Source: an uncultured Acidobacteriaceae bacterium (lineage in GTDB: Bacteria; Acidobacteriota; Terriglobia; Terriglobales; Acidobacteriaceae). From it: a stretch of DNA of 64,000 bases. The DNA is taken from assembly GCA_903904755.1 (NCBI GenBank), contig CAIVDV010000013.1, positions 169,347 to 233,346 of the forward strand, given 5' to 3'. The notes under the pieces were generated by a model. That model saw only the letters and a program-made list of their open reading frames with translations, was not told where the DNA came from and made no database searches. Positions 7,803 to 16,062 of this stretch are shown here, in pieces. The translations under genes and the position numbers were made by a program. Each line of letters begins with the position of its first letter. Within the stretch, counting starts at the first letter, position 1.

Positions 7803-9872
7803 CTACTCCCCAAAAAACTCCGCCACATCCCCAATGCTCTGCGTCACCCGGTACGGCGGCAAACTCGCCAAAAACGTCTGCCCATACCGCATCTGCCGTA
7901 TCCGCGGATCCAGCAGCACCAGCACGCCCCGGTCCTCCAGGCTCCGAATCAACCGCCCAAACCCCTGCTTCAGCGTAATCACCGCCTCCGGCACCTGGTA
8001 GTCAAAAAACGGCTTCCCCCCCGCCTCCTCAATCGCCCGCATCCTCGCCGACACCACCGGATCATTCGGCACCGCAAACGGCAGCCGGTCAATAATCACG
8101 CAGCTCAGCGCCTCACCCTGCACGTCCACTCCCTGCCAAAAGCTCGCCGTGCCAAACAGAATCGCATTCGGCGTCTCCCGGAACTGATCCAGCAGCACAT
8201 TCCTCGGCGCCGTCCCATGCAGCAATATCGGGTAATCCAGCACCGGCAGCAGCAGCTCATACAGCTGCCGCATCTGCGCGTAGCTGGTAAACAGGCAAAA
8301 CGCCCTGCCCTTCGTAATCTCCACCACCCGCCGTATGCACCGCGCCGCAAACTGTTGAAAATCCGGCGACCTCGGATCCGGCATCTCCGGCGGCAGATAC
8401 AGCAGCGCCTGCTTGGCATAGTTGAAGTGCGAGGGAACCACCAGCTCCCGCGCCAACGACAGGTCATCCCCCAACCCCAGCCGCTTCCGGATATGCGTAA
8501 ACCCGCCCTGCACCGTCAGCGTGGCAGAGGTCAACACCACCGTCGGGAAGTTCTGGAAAAGCTGCTCATCCAGCAGTGCCGACACATCAATCGGCGTCGC
8601 CTGCACAAAAATCGCCCGCCCCTGGTGCATCATCGCCTCGCGGCTCTTGTTTCCCCCGCCGCTTTGTCCTCGCCGCTCCAGCCAATACACCATGTTGCTT
8701 GAGCTTGACTCCAGCACAAACTCCAGGTCGCCCTTCAGCGATGCCACCCGCTTCCGCAGCCCCGGCGCCTCATCCACTCCGCGCAACTGGTCCAGCTCCG
8801 CGTCCAGCCGTACCAGCCCATTCCGCAGGCTCAGGTACAGGTCCCCCTGCGTCTCCAGGAACTCCTCCCGCGCATCAAACGGCTGCCGCCCATCAAACGC
8901 AATCGGCAACTGCGCAAAAAACAGCCGCGACTTGTCCCGCAACTGCTGCGCGCTGAAGTACGCTCCCGTAGCCAGCGAATCCTTGCTCTTCAGCACCGTC
9001 TCCGTGTCCCGCGCCAGCTCCTCAAACCGCAAATTGCTCACCGACACGCCAAAGTAGCTGCTCGCCACCTCTTCCAGTTCGTGCGCCTCGTCAAAAATCA
9101 CCGCCGCCGCCTCCGGCAGCACTCCTGCATCGGGCGCTCCCGCCGCCTGCTGCCGCACCGCCAAATCCGCAAAAAACAGGTGGTGGTTCACAATCACCAC
9201 ATCTGCCTCCTGCGCCCGCCGTCGCATCTCCGTAATAAAACACCGCTGATAATCCGGGCACGTCGATCCCAGGCACGCCTCACTCCGCGCATCCAGCCGC
9301 GACCACAACTGGCTCGCCTCCGGTATCCCCGCCAGCTCTGCCCGGTCCCCCGTCTCCGTCTCCCGCTCCCACTCTGAAATCTTCTTGAACTGGTCTATCT
9401 CCTCCAGCCCCGACAAAATCGGCTGCCGCGTCAGAGTCACCAGCTTGTGCCGGCACAAATAATTGGCTCGCCCTTTCATCGTGCAAACCCGCAACTCACC
9501 TAGCAGCGACTCCAGAAACGGCACATCCCGCAGATACAACTGGTCCTGCAGCGCCTTCGTCCCAGTCGAAACAATCACCCGCCGCCCCGTCTCCAGCGCC
9601 ATCCGCAACGCCGGCAGCAGATACGCCAGCGTCTTGCCCGTACCCGTCCCAGCCTCCACAACTAGATGACGCCCCTCGTCCAGCGCCCGCTCCACCGCCT
9701 TCGCCATCTCCAACTGCCCCGGCCGGTACTCATACGGCAACGACGAATTCTCCAGCATCCCCCCCGGCGCAAAAAACGCATACAGCGTCGGCAACGACCC
9801 TGCGGGTGCTCGATTCTGCTCGGAGTTCTCGGCCACGCGCCCGCCTTTTTCCCACTGGGGAAGTGACTTCAT
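7803..9872 (-). CDS. DinG/YoaA-family ATP-dependent DNA helicase
   Basis: A 689-residue superfamily-2 helicase of the XPD/DinG type, acting 5'-3' on forked or damaged DNA. Motif I is VEAGTGTGKTLAYLLP, motif II is IFDEAHELEE, the Q-region is PYEYRPGQLEMAKAV, and the C-terminal motifs VVLTSATL, FGTASFWQGVDVQGEAL and QGFGRLIRS are all present. Cysteines in CLGSTCPDYQRC and the preceding YLCRHK fit the Fe-S cluster of this family. ATG 9872 gives MKSLPQWEK; the frame extends 17 codons upstream without a better site. The stop lies nine bases beyond the decayed toxin's stop, converging with it. Confidence 0.9.
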   Translation of the reverse strand: MKSLPQWEKGGRVAENSEQNRAPAGSLPTLYAFFAPGGMLENSSLPYEYRPGQLEMAKAVERALDEGRHLVVEAGTGTGKTLAYLLPALRMALETGRRVIVSTGTKALQDQLYLRDVPFLESLLGELRVCTMKGRANYLCRHKLVTLTRQPILSGLEEIDQFKKISEWERETETGDRAELAGIPEASQLWSRLDARSEACLGSTCPDYQRCFITEMRRRAQEADVVIVNHHLFFADLAVRQQAAGAPDAGVLPEAAAVIFDEAHELEEVASSYFGVSVSNLRFEELARDTETVLKSKDSLATGAYFSAQQLRDKSRLFFAQLPIAFDGRQPFDAREEFLETQGDLYLSLRNGLVRLDAELDQLRGVDEAPGLRKRVASLKGDLEFVLESSSSNMVYWLERRGQSGGGNKSREAMMHQGRAIFVQATPIDVSALLDEQLFQNFPTVVLTSATLTVQGGFTHIRKRLGLGDDLSLARELVVPSHFNYAKQALLYLPPEMPDPRSPDFQQFAARCIRRVVEITKGRAFCLFTSYAQMRQLYELLLPVLDYPILLHGTAPRNVLLDQFRETPNAILFGTASFWQGVDVQGEALSCVIIDRLPFAVPNDPVVSARMRAIEEAGGKPFFDYQVPEAVITLKQGFGRLIRSLEDRGVLVLLDPRIRQMRYGQTFLASLPPYRVTQSIGDVAEFFGE

Positions 9873-10091
9873 TCTAGCGGGATAGGGGTGCCTGGGTCTG
9901 AGTACCTGAGATTCGTCAAGCACATCCCTGCCATGCGGCTCCAGATTCGCAACAGTCGCGGGAATTCAACGGATGGATGGACAGAAACGGCATTGTCGGA
10001 AAGCGATTCTTCATTCAGTCCAGAACGCAATCCACCAGCCTGTACCTCTGCCTGCCGTGAATTCGTCCCAAAGAGCAATCAACCACTCCTC

Positions 10092-10141
10092 TTATTTTCA
10101 TTTTTACAAAATAATGAAAATAACAGACTCTCTTATTTTCA
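10092..10141. promoter_or_regulatory. cluster of TTATTTTCA boxes downstream of the Fic gene
   Basis: Three copies of a nine-base box lie here: TTATTTTCA (10092..10100), its inverse TGAAAATAA (10115..10123) and TTATTTTCA again (10133..10141). The first two form a dyad. The same box in both orientations makes a larger cluster on the other side of the Fic gene (11334..11443). The rest of the gap 9873-10181 shows nothing else I can name. Confidence 0.55.
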
Positions 10142-10181
10142 TTTTCCACTCCATCTCGCCAGCCAAGCTCCCCCGTCACTC

Positions 10182-11318
10182 TCACTCCCCAAACCCCAGC
10201 CGCACCGGCTCCTCCAGAACCTCTAGCAGCTTCCACGCGCAGTACACCCGCCCGCGCCGCGCCTCCGACGCCGCACGCACAATCCCCAGAGCCTCCAGCC
10301 GCTCCAGAGATCTCTGAGCCGTCGTAAACGCAACCCCCAACTCCTCCGCAGCCCCGGAGATCGTCAAAAATGGGTTCTCTGACAACCGCTCCAGCACACG
10401 CAGATCCAGCTTCGCCTTCGAAGCCACCTTTCGCCAATCCTGCAGCAGTTGGCGAATCCGGCTCGATCGCTCCAGTGCGTCCGTCGCAATCCAGGCCACG
10501 CCATGCAGAAAATACTCCACCCACTCCGCCCACGCTCCACGCTCACTCACCCCACGCAGCCGCCTGTAATACTCCGGCCGCGACGCCTCAAAGAACGCTG
10601 AGAGATACAGCAGCGGGGTCGGCAAAACCCTCTTCTCTATCAAAAACAGCGTAATCAGCAGCCGCCCAACCCGCCCGTTCCCATCCAGAAACGGATGAAT
10701 CGCTTCAAACTGGTAATGCGCCATCGCAATCGTAATCAGCGGTGGGTACCGCGATTCATTCAAGAACCGCTCCCACGCCGCCAGGCACGGCGCAATCTCG
10801 CCGGGTGGCGGCGGCACGTAGGTCGCAGTCGTCACCGTGCTGCCCGGCCGGCCAATCCAGTTCTGAATCGTCCGAAACTCCCCCGGCGCCGCATTGTGGC
10901 CCCGCACCCCCGTCATAAGCTTTTCGTGGATCTCCCGCACCAGCCGTACGCAAATCGGCAACTCCCGCAACCGCGCCATCCCGTGTTCCAGCGCCGCCAC
11001 ATAGTTGCCCACCTCGCGCAGATCGTCCGGGCTGCGCTCGACTGCCGCGCCCGCCTCGGCCGCCAGCAGTTCCCCCAGGCTCGCCTGCGTCCCTTCTATC
11101 CGGCTTGACTCCACCGCCTCGCTGCGCACAAACGGCCGCAACAACACATGCGGGTTCGGCAACCATGCTCCCTCGGCCGCCAGCATCCCCATCACCCCAT
11201 CGGCCTCTGACAGCGCCCGCACCAGCTCCGTCGTCCACTCAAAATCCGGTGGCAACGGCGCCGGTACATACGCTGAGTACCCCTCGAACCGGACTGTCGC
11301 ACCGTGCACAGCACCCAT
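10182..11318 (-). CDS. Fic-domain protein with N-terminal inhibitory motif and C-terminal winged helix
   Basis: A 378-residue Fic protein. Family members usually transfer AMP from ATP to a hydroxyl of a target protein. An N-terminal Fic_N region carries the inhibitory motif S-S-R-I-E-G (residues about 71-76), so this looks like a class II, self-inhibited enzyme. The Fic core shows the complete active-site loop HPFLDGNGRVGRLL, preceded by the flap region (RTIQNWIG). The last 80 residues (LTISGAAEELGVAFTTAQRSLERLEALGIV) form a winged helix-turn-helix. The gene is bracketed by repeated TTATTTTCA boxes, suggesting autoregulation through the C-terminal domain. The target protein is unknown. Confidence 0.9.
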   Translation of the reverse strand: MGAVHGATVRFEGYSAYVPAPLPPDFEWTTELVRALSEADGVMGMLAAEGAWLPNPHVLLRPFVRSEAVESSRIEGTQASLGELLAAEAGAAVERSPDDLREVGNYVAALEHGMARLRELPICVRLVREIHEKLMTGVRGHNAAPGEFRTIQNWIGRPGSTVTTATYVPPPPGEIAPCLAAWERFLNESRYPPLITIAMAHYQFEAIHPFLDGNGRVGRLLITLFLIEKRVLPTPLLYLSAFFEASRPEYYRRLRGVSERGAWAEWVEYFLHGVAWIATDALERSSRIRQLLQDWRKVASKAKLDLRVLERLSENPFLTISGAAEELGVAFTTAQRSLERLEALGIVRAASEARRGRVYCAWKLLEVLEEPVRLGFGE

Positions 11319-11333
11319 CCCGCACCTTCAAAA

Positions 11334-11443
11334 GTGAAAATAACCCTCTCCACTATTTTCATTATTCATCATTTTCAAAAATACTCCCATAATTATTTTC
11401 ACTTATCCAATAAAATGAAAATAACATCACTCCTTATTTTCAC
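11334..11443. promoter_or_regulatory. cluster of TTATTTTCA/TGAAAATAA boxes upstream of the Fic gene
   Basis: Within 110 bases there are four full copies of the box in alternating orientation (11335..11343, 11393..11401, 11416..11424, 11434..11442) and two partial copies (CTATTTTCAT at 11353, ATTTTCA at 11371). The segment is strikingly A+T-rich against its surroundings and lies directly before the Fic start codon. It looks like an operator array rather than a coding sequence. Confidence 0.6.
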
Positions 11444-11452
11444 TTTCCCACC

Positions 11453-11875
11453 TCACTCCAGCAAATCCAGCGTACCCTCGTCCCCTTCGCCATCAAAAAA
11501 CCGCACCAGCGCCTCCTCAAACACCCGTTCCCGCACCGTCACCGCCGCAAACAGCGTCATTGACGACCGGAACTTCAGGCTGTCCACCTCGCCAAATATC
11601 TCCTCGCTCCTCCGCCTCGGCACCGCCAGCACCAGCCGCGTCCACTCCACCAGCCTCGCGCCCAGCTCCGGATGCCGAAGATATGCCGCAGCCTCCTCCC
11701 GCGAACCAATCCCATAGAAGCGCGAGTTCTCGCTCTGCCCCAACCCGCGCAACTGCGGAAAGACAAACCACATCCAGTGCCCACGCTTGCGCCCCGCCCG
11801 CAACTCGCTCCTCACCTGCTCCACCACCCGCTCCTGTGCCTCCACAAACCGCTCCAAATCGAATCCGTCCGCCAT
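11453..11875 (-). CDS. DUF1810 family protein
   Basis: A 140-residue protein with the DUF1810 signature: FDLERFVEAQERVVEQVRSELRAGRKRGHWMWFVFPQ near the N-terminus, then GLGQSENSRFYGIGSREEAAAYLRHPELGARL and DSLKFRSSMTLFAAV. The family is widespread and small, and its biochemical role is not established. ATG 11875 gives MADGFDLERF, where the conserved domain begins; the longer frame has no support. The gene ends ten bases beyond one of the TTATTTTCA boxes and runs in the same direction as the Fic gene. Confidence 0.85.
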   Translation of the reverse strand: MADGFDLERFVEAQERVVEQVRSELRAGRKRGHWMWFVFPQLRGLGQSENSRFYGIGSREEAAAYLRHPELGARLVEWTRLVLAVPRRRSEEIFGEVDSLKFRSSMTLFAAVTVRERVFEEALVRFFDGEGDEGTLDLLE

Positions 11876-11909
11876 TCCAGTCCCCCCTTTCCGCATTGCC
11901 CAGCACAAG

Positions 11910-11931
11910 TGGACTAAGTATACTTAGTCCA
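11910..11931. promoter_or_regulatory. perfect 22-bp palindromic operator overlapping the Phd start codon
   Basis: TGGACTAAGTA is followed immediately by its exact reverse complement TACTTAGTCCA, the last base being the A of the antitoxin ATG. Phd/YefM antitoxins repress their own promoters by binding such dyads; the position here would also mask the start codon region. Confidence 0.75.
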
Positions 11932-12242
11932 TGGCATACACCGTCCATCAGGCCAAGACCCACTTCTCCCGCCTCCTTCGCGAAGCCGAGGCCGGCCAGG
12001 AGGTCATTGTCATGCGCGGCAACCAGCCCGTTGCCAAAGTCGTACCCTTTGCACCCGCCGAACAGCCCGCCAAGCGCACCCTGGGCGGATTTACTCACCT
12101 GCCCCAAGCTGACCCAGCCATCTTCGCCCCCCTCACCGACGAGCAAATGGTCGAGTACGGCTTCGGATCGATGCTCCCCGATGCGGAACCGCACGTGGAA
12201 AGTAAGTCCAAGGATCAGTCCGCCCCGGAACAAGTGGCATGA
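11931..12242 (+). CDS. Phd/YefM-family antitoxin
   Basis: A 103-residue antitoxin. The N-terminal half is the Phd/YefM DNA-binding dimer fold (YTVHQAKTHFSRLLREAEAGQEVIVMRGNQPVAKVVPF). The C-terminal half, with DPAIFAPLTDEQMVEYGFGSMLPD, should wrap the PIN toxin encoded next. The start codon abuts a perfect palindrome and there is no clear ribosome-binding site, so translation may be leaderless. The stop overlaps the toxin start (ATGA). Confidence 0.88.
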   Translation: MAYTVHQAKTHFSRLLREAEAGQEVIVMRGNQPVAKVVPFAPAEQPAKRTLGGFTHLPQADPAIFAPLTDEQMVEYGFGSMLPDAEPHVESKSKDQSAPEQVA

Positions 12243-12625
12243 GATACCTGCTCGACACCCACACCTACTACTGGTTCCGCCAATCCCCTGCCCAATTGCC
12301 TCCCAGGATCATCAGCTTGTTGACGGATGCGAAGACTGAGATTCTGGTTTCCCCGGTAATTCCCTGGGAGCTCTCAATCAAAGTGAGCATCGGCAAGCTG
12401 GACGCAATGGAACTGCTGGTCGATTTTGAGCTTCGGGAAACCGCAGCAGGCCTCTCGCTCATCACCATCAACACTGCCGAAGTCATCCGCTCTGGCCTGC
12501 TGCCATCTCATCACCGCGACCCCTTCGACCGCCTCCTCATCGCCCAATCCCTCACTCTCAACGCCCCTATCCTCTCCGCAGACACCATCTTTGACCGATA
12601 CGGCGTGCAGCGTATCTGGAACTAA
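12239..12625 (+). CDS. PIN-domain RNase toxin (VapC-like)
   Basis: A 128-residue PIN-domain nuclease. The acidic metal-binding residues are visible in MRYLLDTHTYYW (first Asp), PWELSIKVSIGKL (Glu) and HHRDPFDRLLIAQSL (Asp pair), with the last acidic position in ILSADTIFDRYGV. It resembles the Phd-associated PIN subgroup more than classical VapC. Likely target is RNA; the specific site is unknown. It is translationally coupled to the antitoxin by a four-base overlap. Confidence 0.9.
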   Translation: MRYLLDTHTYYWFRQSPAQLPPRIISLLTDAKTEILVSPVIPWELSIKVSIGKLDAMELLVDFELRETAAGLSLITINTAEVIRSGLLPSHHRDPFDRLLIAQSLTLNAPILSADTIFDRYGVQRIWN

Positions 12626-12720
12626 GAGACAATAGAAAGACGAGGGTCCGCCGGTCTCCCCTCGGGCTATACGCCGCCGCGCGTAAAACGCCCCCAACGA
12701 GTCGGCCACTGGAGCCCGTT

Positions 12721-14316
12721 TTGTCGAAGTATCACAAGTCCGTTGTCCCCTCTACGCCCGCCAGCTCGCACCTGCCGCTGGTCGCCATCTGTGGTCGCCC
12801 CAACGTGGGCAAGTCCACCCTCTTCAATCGCCTCACCCACTCCCGCCGCTCCATCGTCGGCGACGAGCCCGGCATCACCCGCGACCGCATCTACGGCGAC
12901 GTTGAGTGGGACGGCCGCATCATCCGACTCGTCGACACCGGCGGCATCATCCCCGACGATACTGCCCTCATCCCCAGCGAGATCTACTCCCAGGCCAAAA
13001 CCGCCCTCGCCGAAGCTGACCTGCTCCTGCTCGTCGTCGACGCCCGTACCGAGCTCGCCTCCACCGACATTGACCTCGCCCGCATCCTCATCCGCGGCGG
13101 CAAGCCCGTCTATCTCGTCATCAACAAGGTCGAGACCGACGCCGTCGCCGCATGCGCTGAGAACTTCCGCCGCCTCGGCATCAAGGAGGTCTTCATGATC
13201 TCCTCCGAGCACGGCCGCGGCATCGGCGACCTCCTCGATGCCATCTTCGATCGCCTCCCCGCCCCCGTTGGCTTCGCCGCCGAGCCCGTCATCCCCTTTG
13301 ACGACACACTCGACCCCGACGAAGCCGACCTCGAAGACGTCGTCTTCGACGAGGACCAGGAAGACTCCACCGCCGAAGACATGGGCCCCGAATACGACGA
13401 GGACGAGGACCCGCTCGACGAAGAGACCGGCGAGGCCGAGGAAGCCGCCGACCGCGACCATCCCCTGCACCGCTCCCATGGCGAATACGAGATGGAAGAG
13501 ACCGCCGTCGCCATCATCGGCCGCCCTAACGTCGGCAAATCCACCATGCTCAACGCCCTCACCGGTACCCAGCGTGCCATCGTCTCCCCCATCGCCGGCA
13601 CCACCCGCGACGCCGTCGACGAAGTCATCGAGTTTGAAGGCAAGAAAATCCGCCTAATCGATACCGCCGGCATCCGCCGCAAGGGCAAAACTCACCTCAT
13701 GGCCGAAAAGCTCTCGGTCGTCATGGCCCGCCGACATCTGGAATCCTGCGATGTTGCCCTGCTCATGATCGACGCCGTCGAAGGCGTCACTGCCTCCGAC
13801 GCTCACATCGGCGGATACGCCCACGAAAGCGGACGCTCCGTCATCATCGTCATCAACAAGTGGGATCTCATGACCACAAACCGCACCGACGGCAAGCCCC
13901 CCGCCGACCGTCTTCTCTACGAAGAGCAGGTGCGCCACGCCCTCAAGTATCTCGACTACGCGCCCATCATCTTCGTCTCCGCCTCAGAAGAGCAGAACCT
14001 CGACAAGGTGCTCAAGGCCGTCCGCCGCGTCGCCGGCAACCGCCGAAAGCGCGTCACCACCGGCCAAATCAACCGCTTCCTTGACACCATCGACTTCCAG
14101 CGCGCCCCCGTGCCCATGTCCCGCCGCATGCGCATCTTCTACATCACCCAGGCTGCCGTCGCCCCGCCCACCTTCGTCCTCTTCGTTGACCGCGACGTCA
14201 AACTCCACTTCGCCTTCGAGCGCTTCCTCGAAAATCAGATGCGCAGCGCCTTCGGCTTTGAAGGCACCCCCATCTGGTTCAAAGTCCGCGCCCGCAACAA
14301 GAAAAAGGAAAAGTAG
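12721..14316 (+). CDS. der: ribosome-biogenesis GTPase Der (EngA)
   Basis: A 531-residue double GTPase required for 50S subunit maturation. Both G domains show GRPNVGKST and DTGG/DTAG (VDTGGIIPDD; IDTAGIRRKG), with NKVE and NKWD as G4. A KH-like domain closes the protein (RAPVPMSRRMRIFYITQA...). The linker between the G domains is unusually long and acidic (about 70 residues of mostly Asp/Glu), making the protein about 80 residues longer than typical Der. Translation starts at TTG 12721, supported by GGAG six bases upstream; no in-frame ATG or GTG precedes the conserved region. Confidence 0.95.
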   Translation: MSKYHKSVVPSTPASSHLPLVAICGRPNVGKSTLFNRLTHSRRSIVGDEPGITRDRIYGDVEWDGRIIRLVDTGGIIPDDTALIPSEIYSQAKTALAEADLLLLVVDARTELASTDIDLARILIRGGKPVYLVINKVETDAVAACAENFRRLGIKEVFMISSEHGRGIGDLLDAIFDRLPAPVGFAAEPVIPFDDTLDPDEADLEDVVFDEDQEDSTAEDMGPEYDEDEDPLDEETGEAEEAADRDHPLHRSHGEYEMEETAVAIIGRPNVGKSTMLNALTGTQRAIVSPIAGTTRDAVDEVIEFEGKKIRLIDTAGIRRKGKTHLMAEKLSVVMARRHLESCDVALLMIDAVEGVTASDAHIGGYAHESGRSVIIVINKWDLMTTNRTDGKPPADRLLYEEQVRHALKYLDYAPIIFVSASEEQNLDKVLKAVRRVAGNRRKRVTTGQINRFLDTIDFQRAPVPMSRRMRIFYITQAAVAPPTFVLFVDRDVKLHFAFERFLENQMRSAFGFEGTPIWFKVRARNKKKEK

Positions 14317-14333
14317 CCTCCCTCAACCCGCCC

Positions 14334-14368
14334 AAACGGCCGCTGGCGAACCTCGTCAGCGGCCGTTT
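14334..14368. terminator. intrinsic terminator after der
   Basis: AAACGGCCGCTG pairs with CAGCGGCCGTTT over an 11-base loop, followed by TTCCTTT. It overlaps the 3' end of the converging gene at 14356 and is nearly symmetrical, so it may act in both directions. Confidence 0.75.
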
Positions 14369-14862
14369 TCCTTTGTCGGCATTCGCGGCCACCAGCGATT
14401 CACCCGCACGCAAAATCCCGTGTACTCCGCCCCATACCGCCTCTGCAGCGTCGGCTCCTCATACTTGCGAATAAACAAATCAAATCCCAGCCCAATCGCC
14501 AGCGTATACGCCAGCATCCACGCGCTTCGGAACAGCAAAGCCTCGCCCAGCAGCACAACCACATCGCCCACATACATCGGGTTCCGGACCCATCTGTACA
14601 GACCGCTCACCACCAGCCGCTCCGTCGGTACCGTCGGGAAAAGCGACCCTCTCCCCACCCGCACAAACCGCACAATCGACTCCAGCAGCGGCACCAGCCC
14701 AACCCCAATCAGCCCCCACGCCACCACCTGCCAACCCATTGGCTGCCTGTGCGCAATCCTCAGTCCGGTGATGCCCCACGGCCCCAGCACCAGCACTACA
14801 CCCGGCCCGCCAAACACCGTAAACAGGACTGAAGCTGCAATGCTGCGTCGCAGTGTCGCCAT
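14356..14862 (-). CDS. isoprenylcysteine methyltransferase-like membrane protein
   Basis: A 168-residue membrane protein of the ICMT/PEMT-like methyltransferase superfamily. It has four hydrophobic segments and the SAM-binding signature near the C-terminus: LVVSGLYRWVRNPMYVGDVVVLLGEALL, then FIRKYEEPTLQRRYGAEYTGFCVRVNRWWP. Bacterial members act on unknown small or lipid substrates. It starts ten bases after the stop of the upstream membrane gene, so the two are probably co-transcribed. A second family member lies at 45.6 kb. Confidence 0.8.
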   Translation of the reverse strand: MATLRRSIAASVLFTVFGGPGVVLVLGPWGITGLRIAHRQPMGWQVVAWGLIGVGLVPLLESIVRFVRVGRGSLFPTVPTERLVVSGLYRWVRNPMYVGDVVVLLGEALLFRSAWMLAYTLAIGLGFDLFIRKYEEPTLQRRYGAEYTGFCVRVNRWWPRMPTKENGR

Positions 14863-14871
14863 CGCTCGCTC

Positions 14872-15951
14872 TCAGCTCAGCGGGGGAGTCTTCCCCGCAT
14901 CCGCCGGCCAACCGCCCGCATATCCCGTCGGTGGAATCACAGCAGAAGTCGGCGGCCACACAACCTCTGCCATCTGCGGAAATCTCCCCGCATAAAACAG
15001 CAGCGCATAATTGCGCCGGAAGGTACCCAGAGTTCCCCCTATCCCTATCCCCACAACAATCAGAAGGAACACCGCCAGCACCAGCGCCGGAATCCCCAGC
15101 AGATACAGCATCGTGGTCGAAATCGCCTTCAGAAGCAATCCCACCAACACACCCACAATCCCCAGCACAAGAATGGGCACCAGCATCACCAGCACTCCCA
15201 GAATTGTCCCCGCCACCCCCAGCAGCCACTTCATAAACCAGAAAAGCAGGAACTCCCACGGCTCCGTGGCAATATCCTGCCACGCATCACCGGCTGCTTC
15301 CGCAATGGAGGCATCCTCCAATGCCATTCTGGGCAGCAGCAGACAGCGCATCGCCGTCTCCGCCAACCCAAGCGCAATCGCGAAAACAATGAAAAACGGC
15401 GCCAGCACCCCTATCAGCGGCAGAAAATCCATGAAATGCGACGGGTGGTCAGTACCCAGCGCCAGGAACAGCGGTTTGAAGCGGCTCCATACGCAAAAGC
15501 CCACAACACCCAGCACAACCCAGCATCCAATCCCAACCAGCACCGTCATCCACAGGTACCGCATCGCCTGCCGGTGATACCGGCCCCACGCCTCGCCAAT
15601 CCGGTCCCGCCGCCTCAACACACAATCAAAAAAACTGAAGCGCAGCCGGATCAGGAGGTAGTTGATCACCAAGCCAATGGGAATCACAATCAGCATCACC
15701 AGTGCCGAGATGGCGAGAATCACCCCGATCGCCGGCATGGAAATATGCGGCCAGTGGAAAGTGGGCATCGCGCCCCCAGTGCCCCCGGATGGCATGCGGC
15801 TGTTGAAGTTACAACTGCTCATCCCCCCGTCCACCAGGCAGGCAACCAGCGTCAGCTTCAGAAAACGGCCCCACTGGAAGGGTTGAAAGAGATACGCTTT
15901 GGTGCGTTCAATCGCGGGGCTGATCGCTTGCAGTGCAGAATAGCGGCTCAT
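14872..15951 (-). CDS. polytopic membrane protein, function unknown
   Basis: A 359-residue membrane protein with about six hydrophobic segments, for example MPAIGVILAISALVMLIVIP, IGVLAPFFIVFAIALGL and the long LLGVAGTILGVLVMLVPILV. The N-terminus (SAISPAIERTKAYLFQPFQWGRF-like) and overall layout resemble the DUF7544/glycerophosphodiesterase-type membrane domain group, but I see no catalytic motif. It is followed by the ICMT-like gene with nine bases between them. Confidence 0.6.
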   Translation of the reverse strand: MSRYSALQAISPAIERTKAYLFQPFQWGRFLKLTLVACLVDGGMSSCNFNSRMPSGGTGGAMPTFHWPHISMPAIGVILAISALVMLIVIPIGLVINYLLIRLRFSFFDCVLRRRDRIGEAWGRYHRQAMRYLWMTVLVGIGCWVVLGVVGFCVWSRFKPLFLALGTDHPSHFMDFLPLIGVLAPFFIVFAIALGLAETAMRCLLLPRMALEDASIAEAAGDAWQDIATEPWEFLLFWFMKWLLGVAGTILGVLVMLVPILVLGIVGVLVGLLLKAISTTMLYLLGIPALVLAVFLLIVVGIGIGGTLGTFRRNYALLFYAGRFPQMAEVVWPPTSAVIPPTGYAGGWPADAGKTPPLS

Positions 15952-16062
15952 AGGATTCTCGCCGCAAGCCTAACACAGAAACTTCGCATATCAAGCTCAA
16001 TCGGGAAACTCCGCTCGCCACTGGATTCCACGCCCCAGGTCCCGCACCTGACACGGCGCCCC

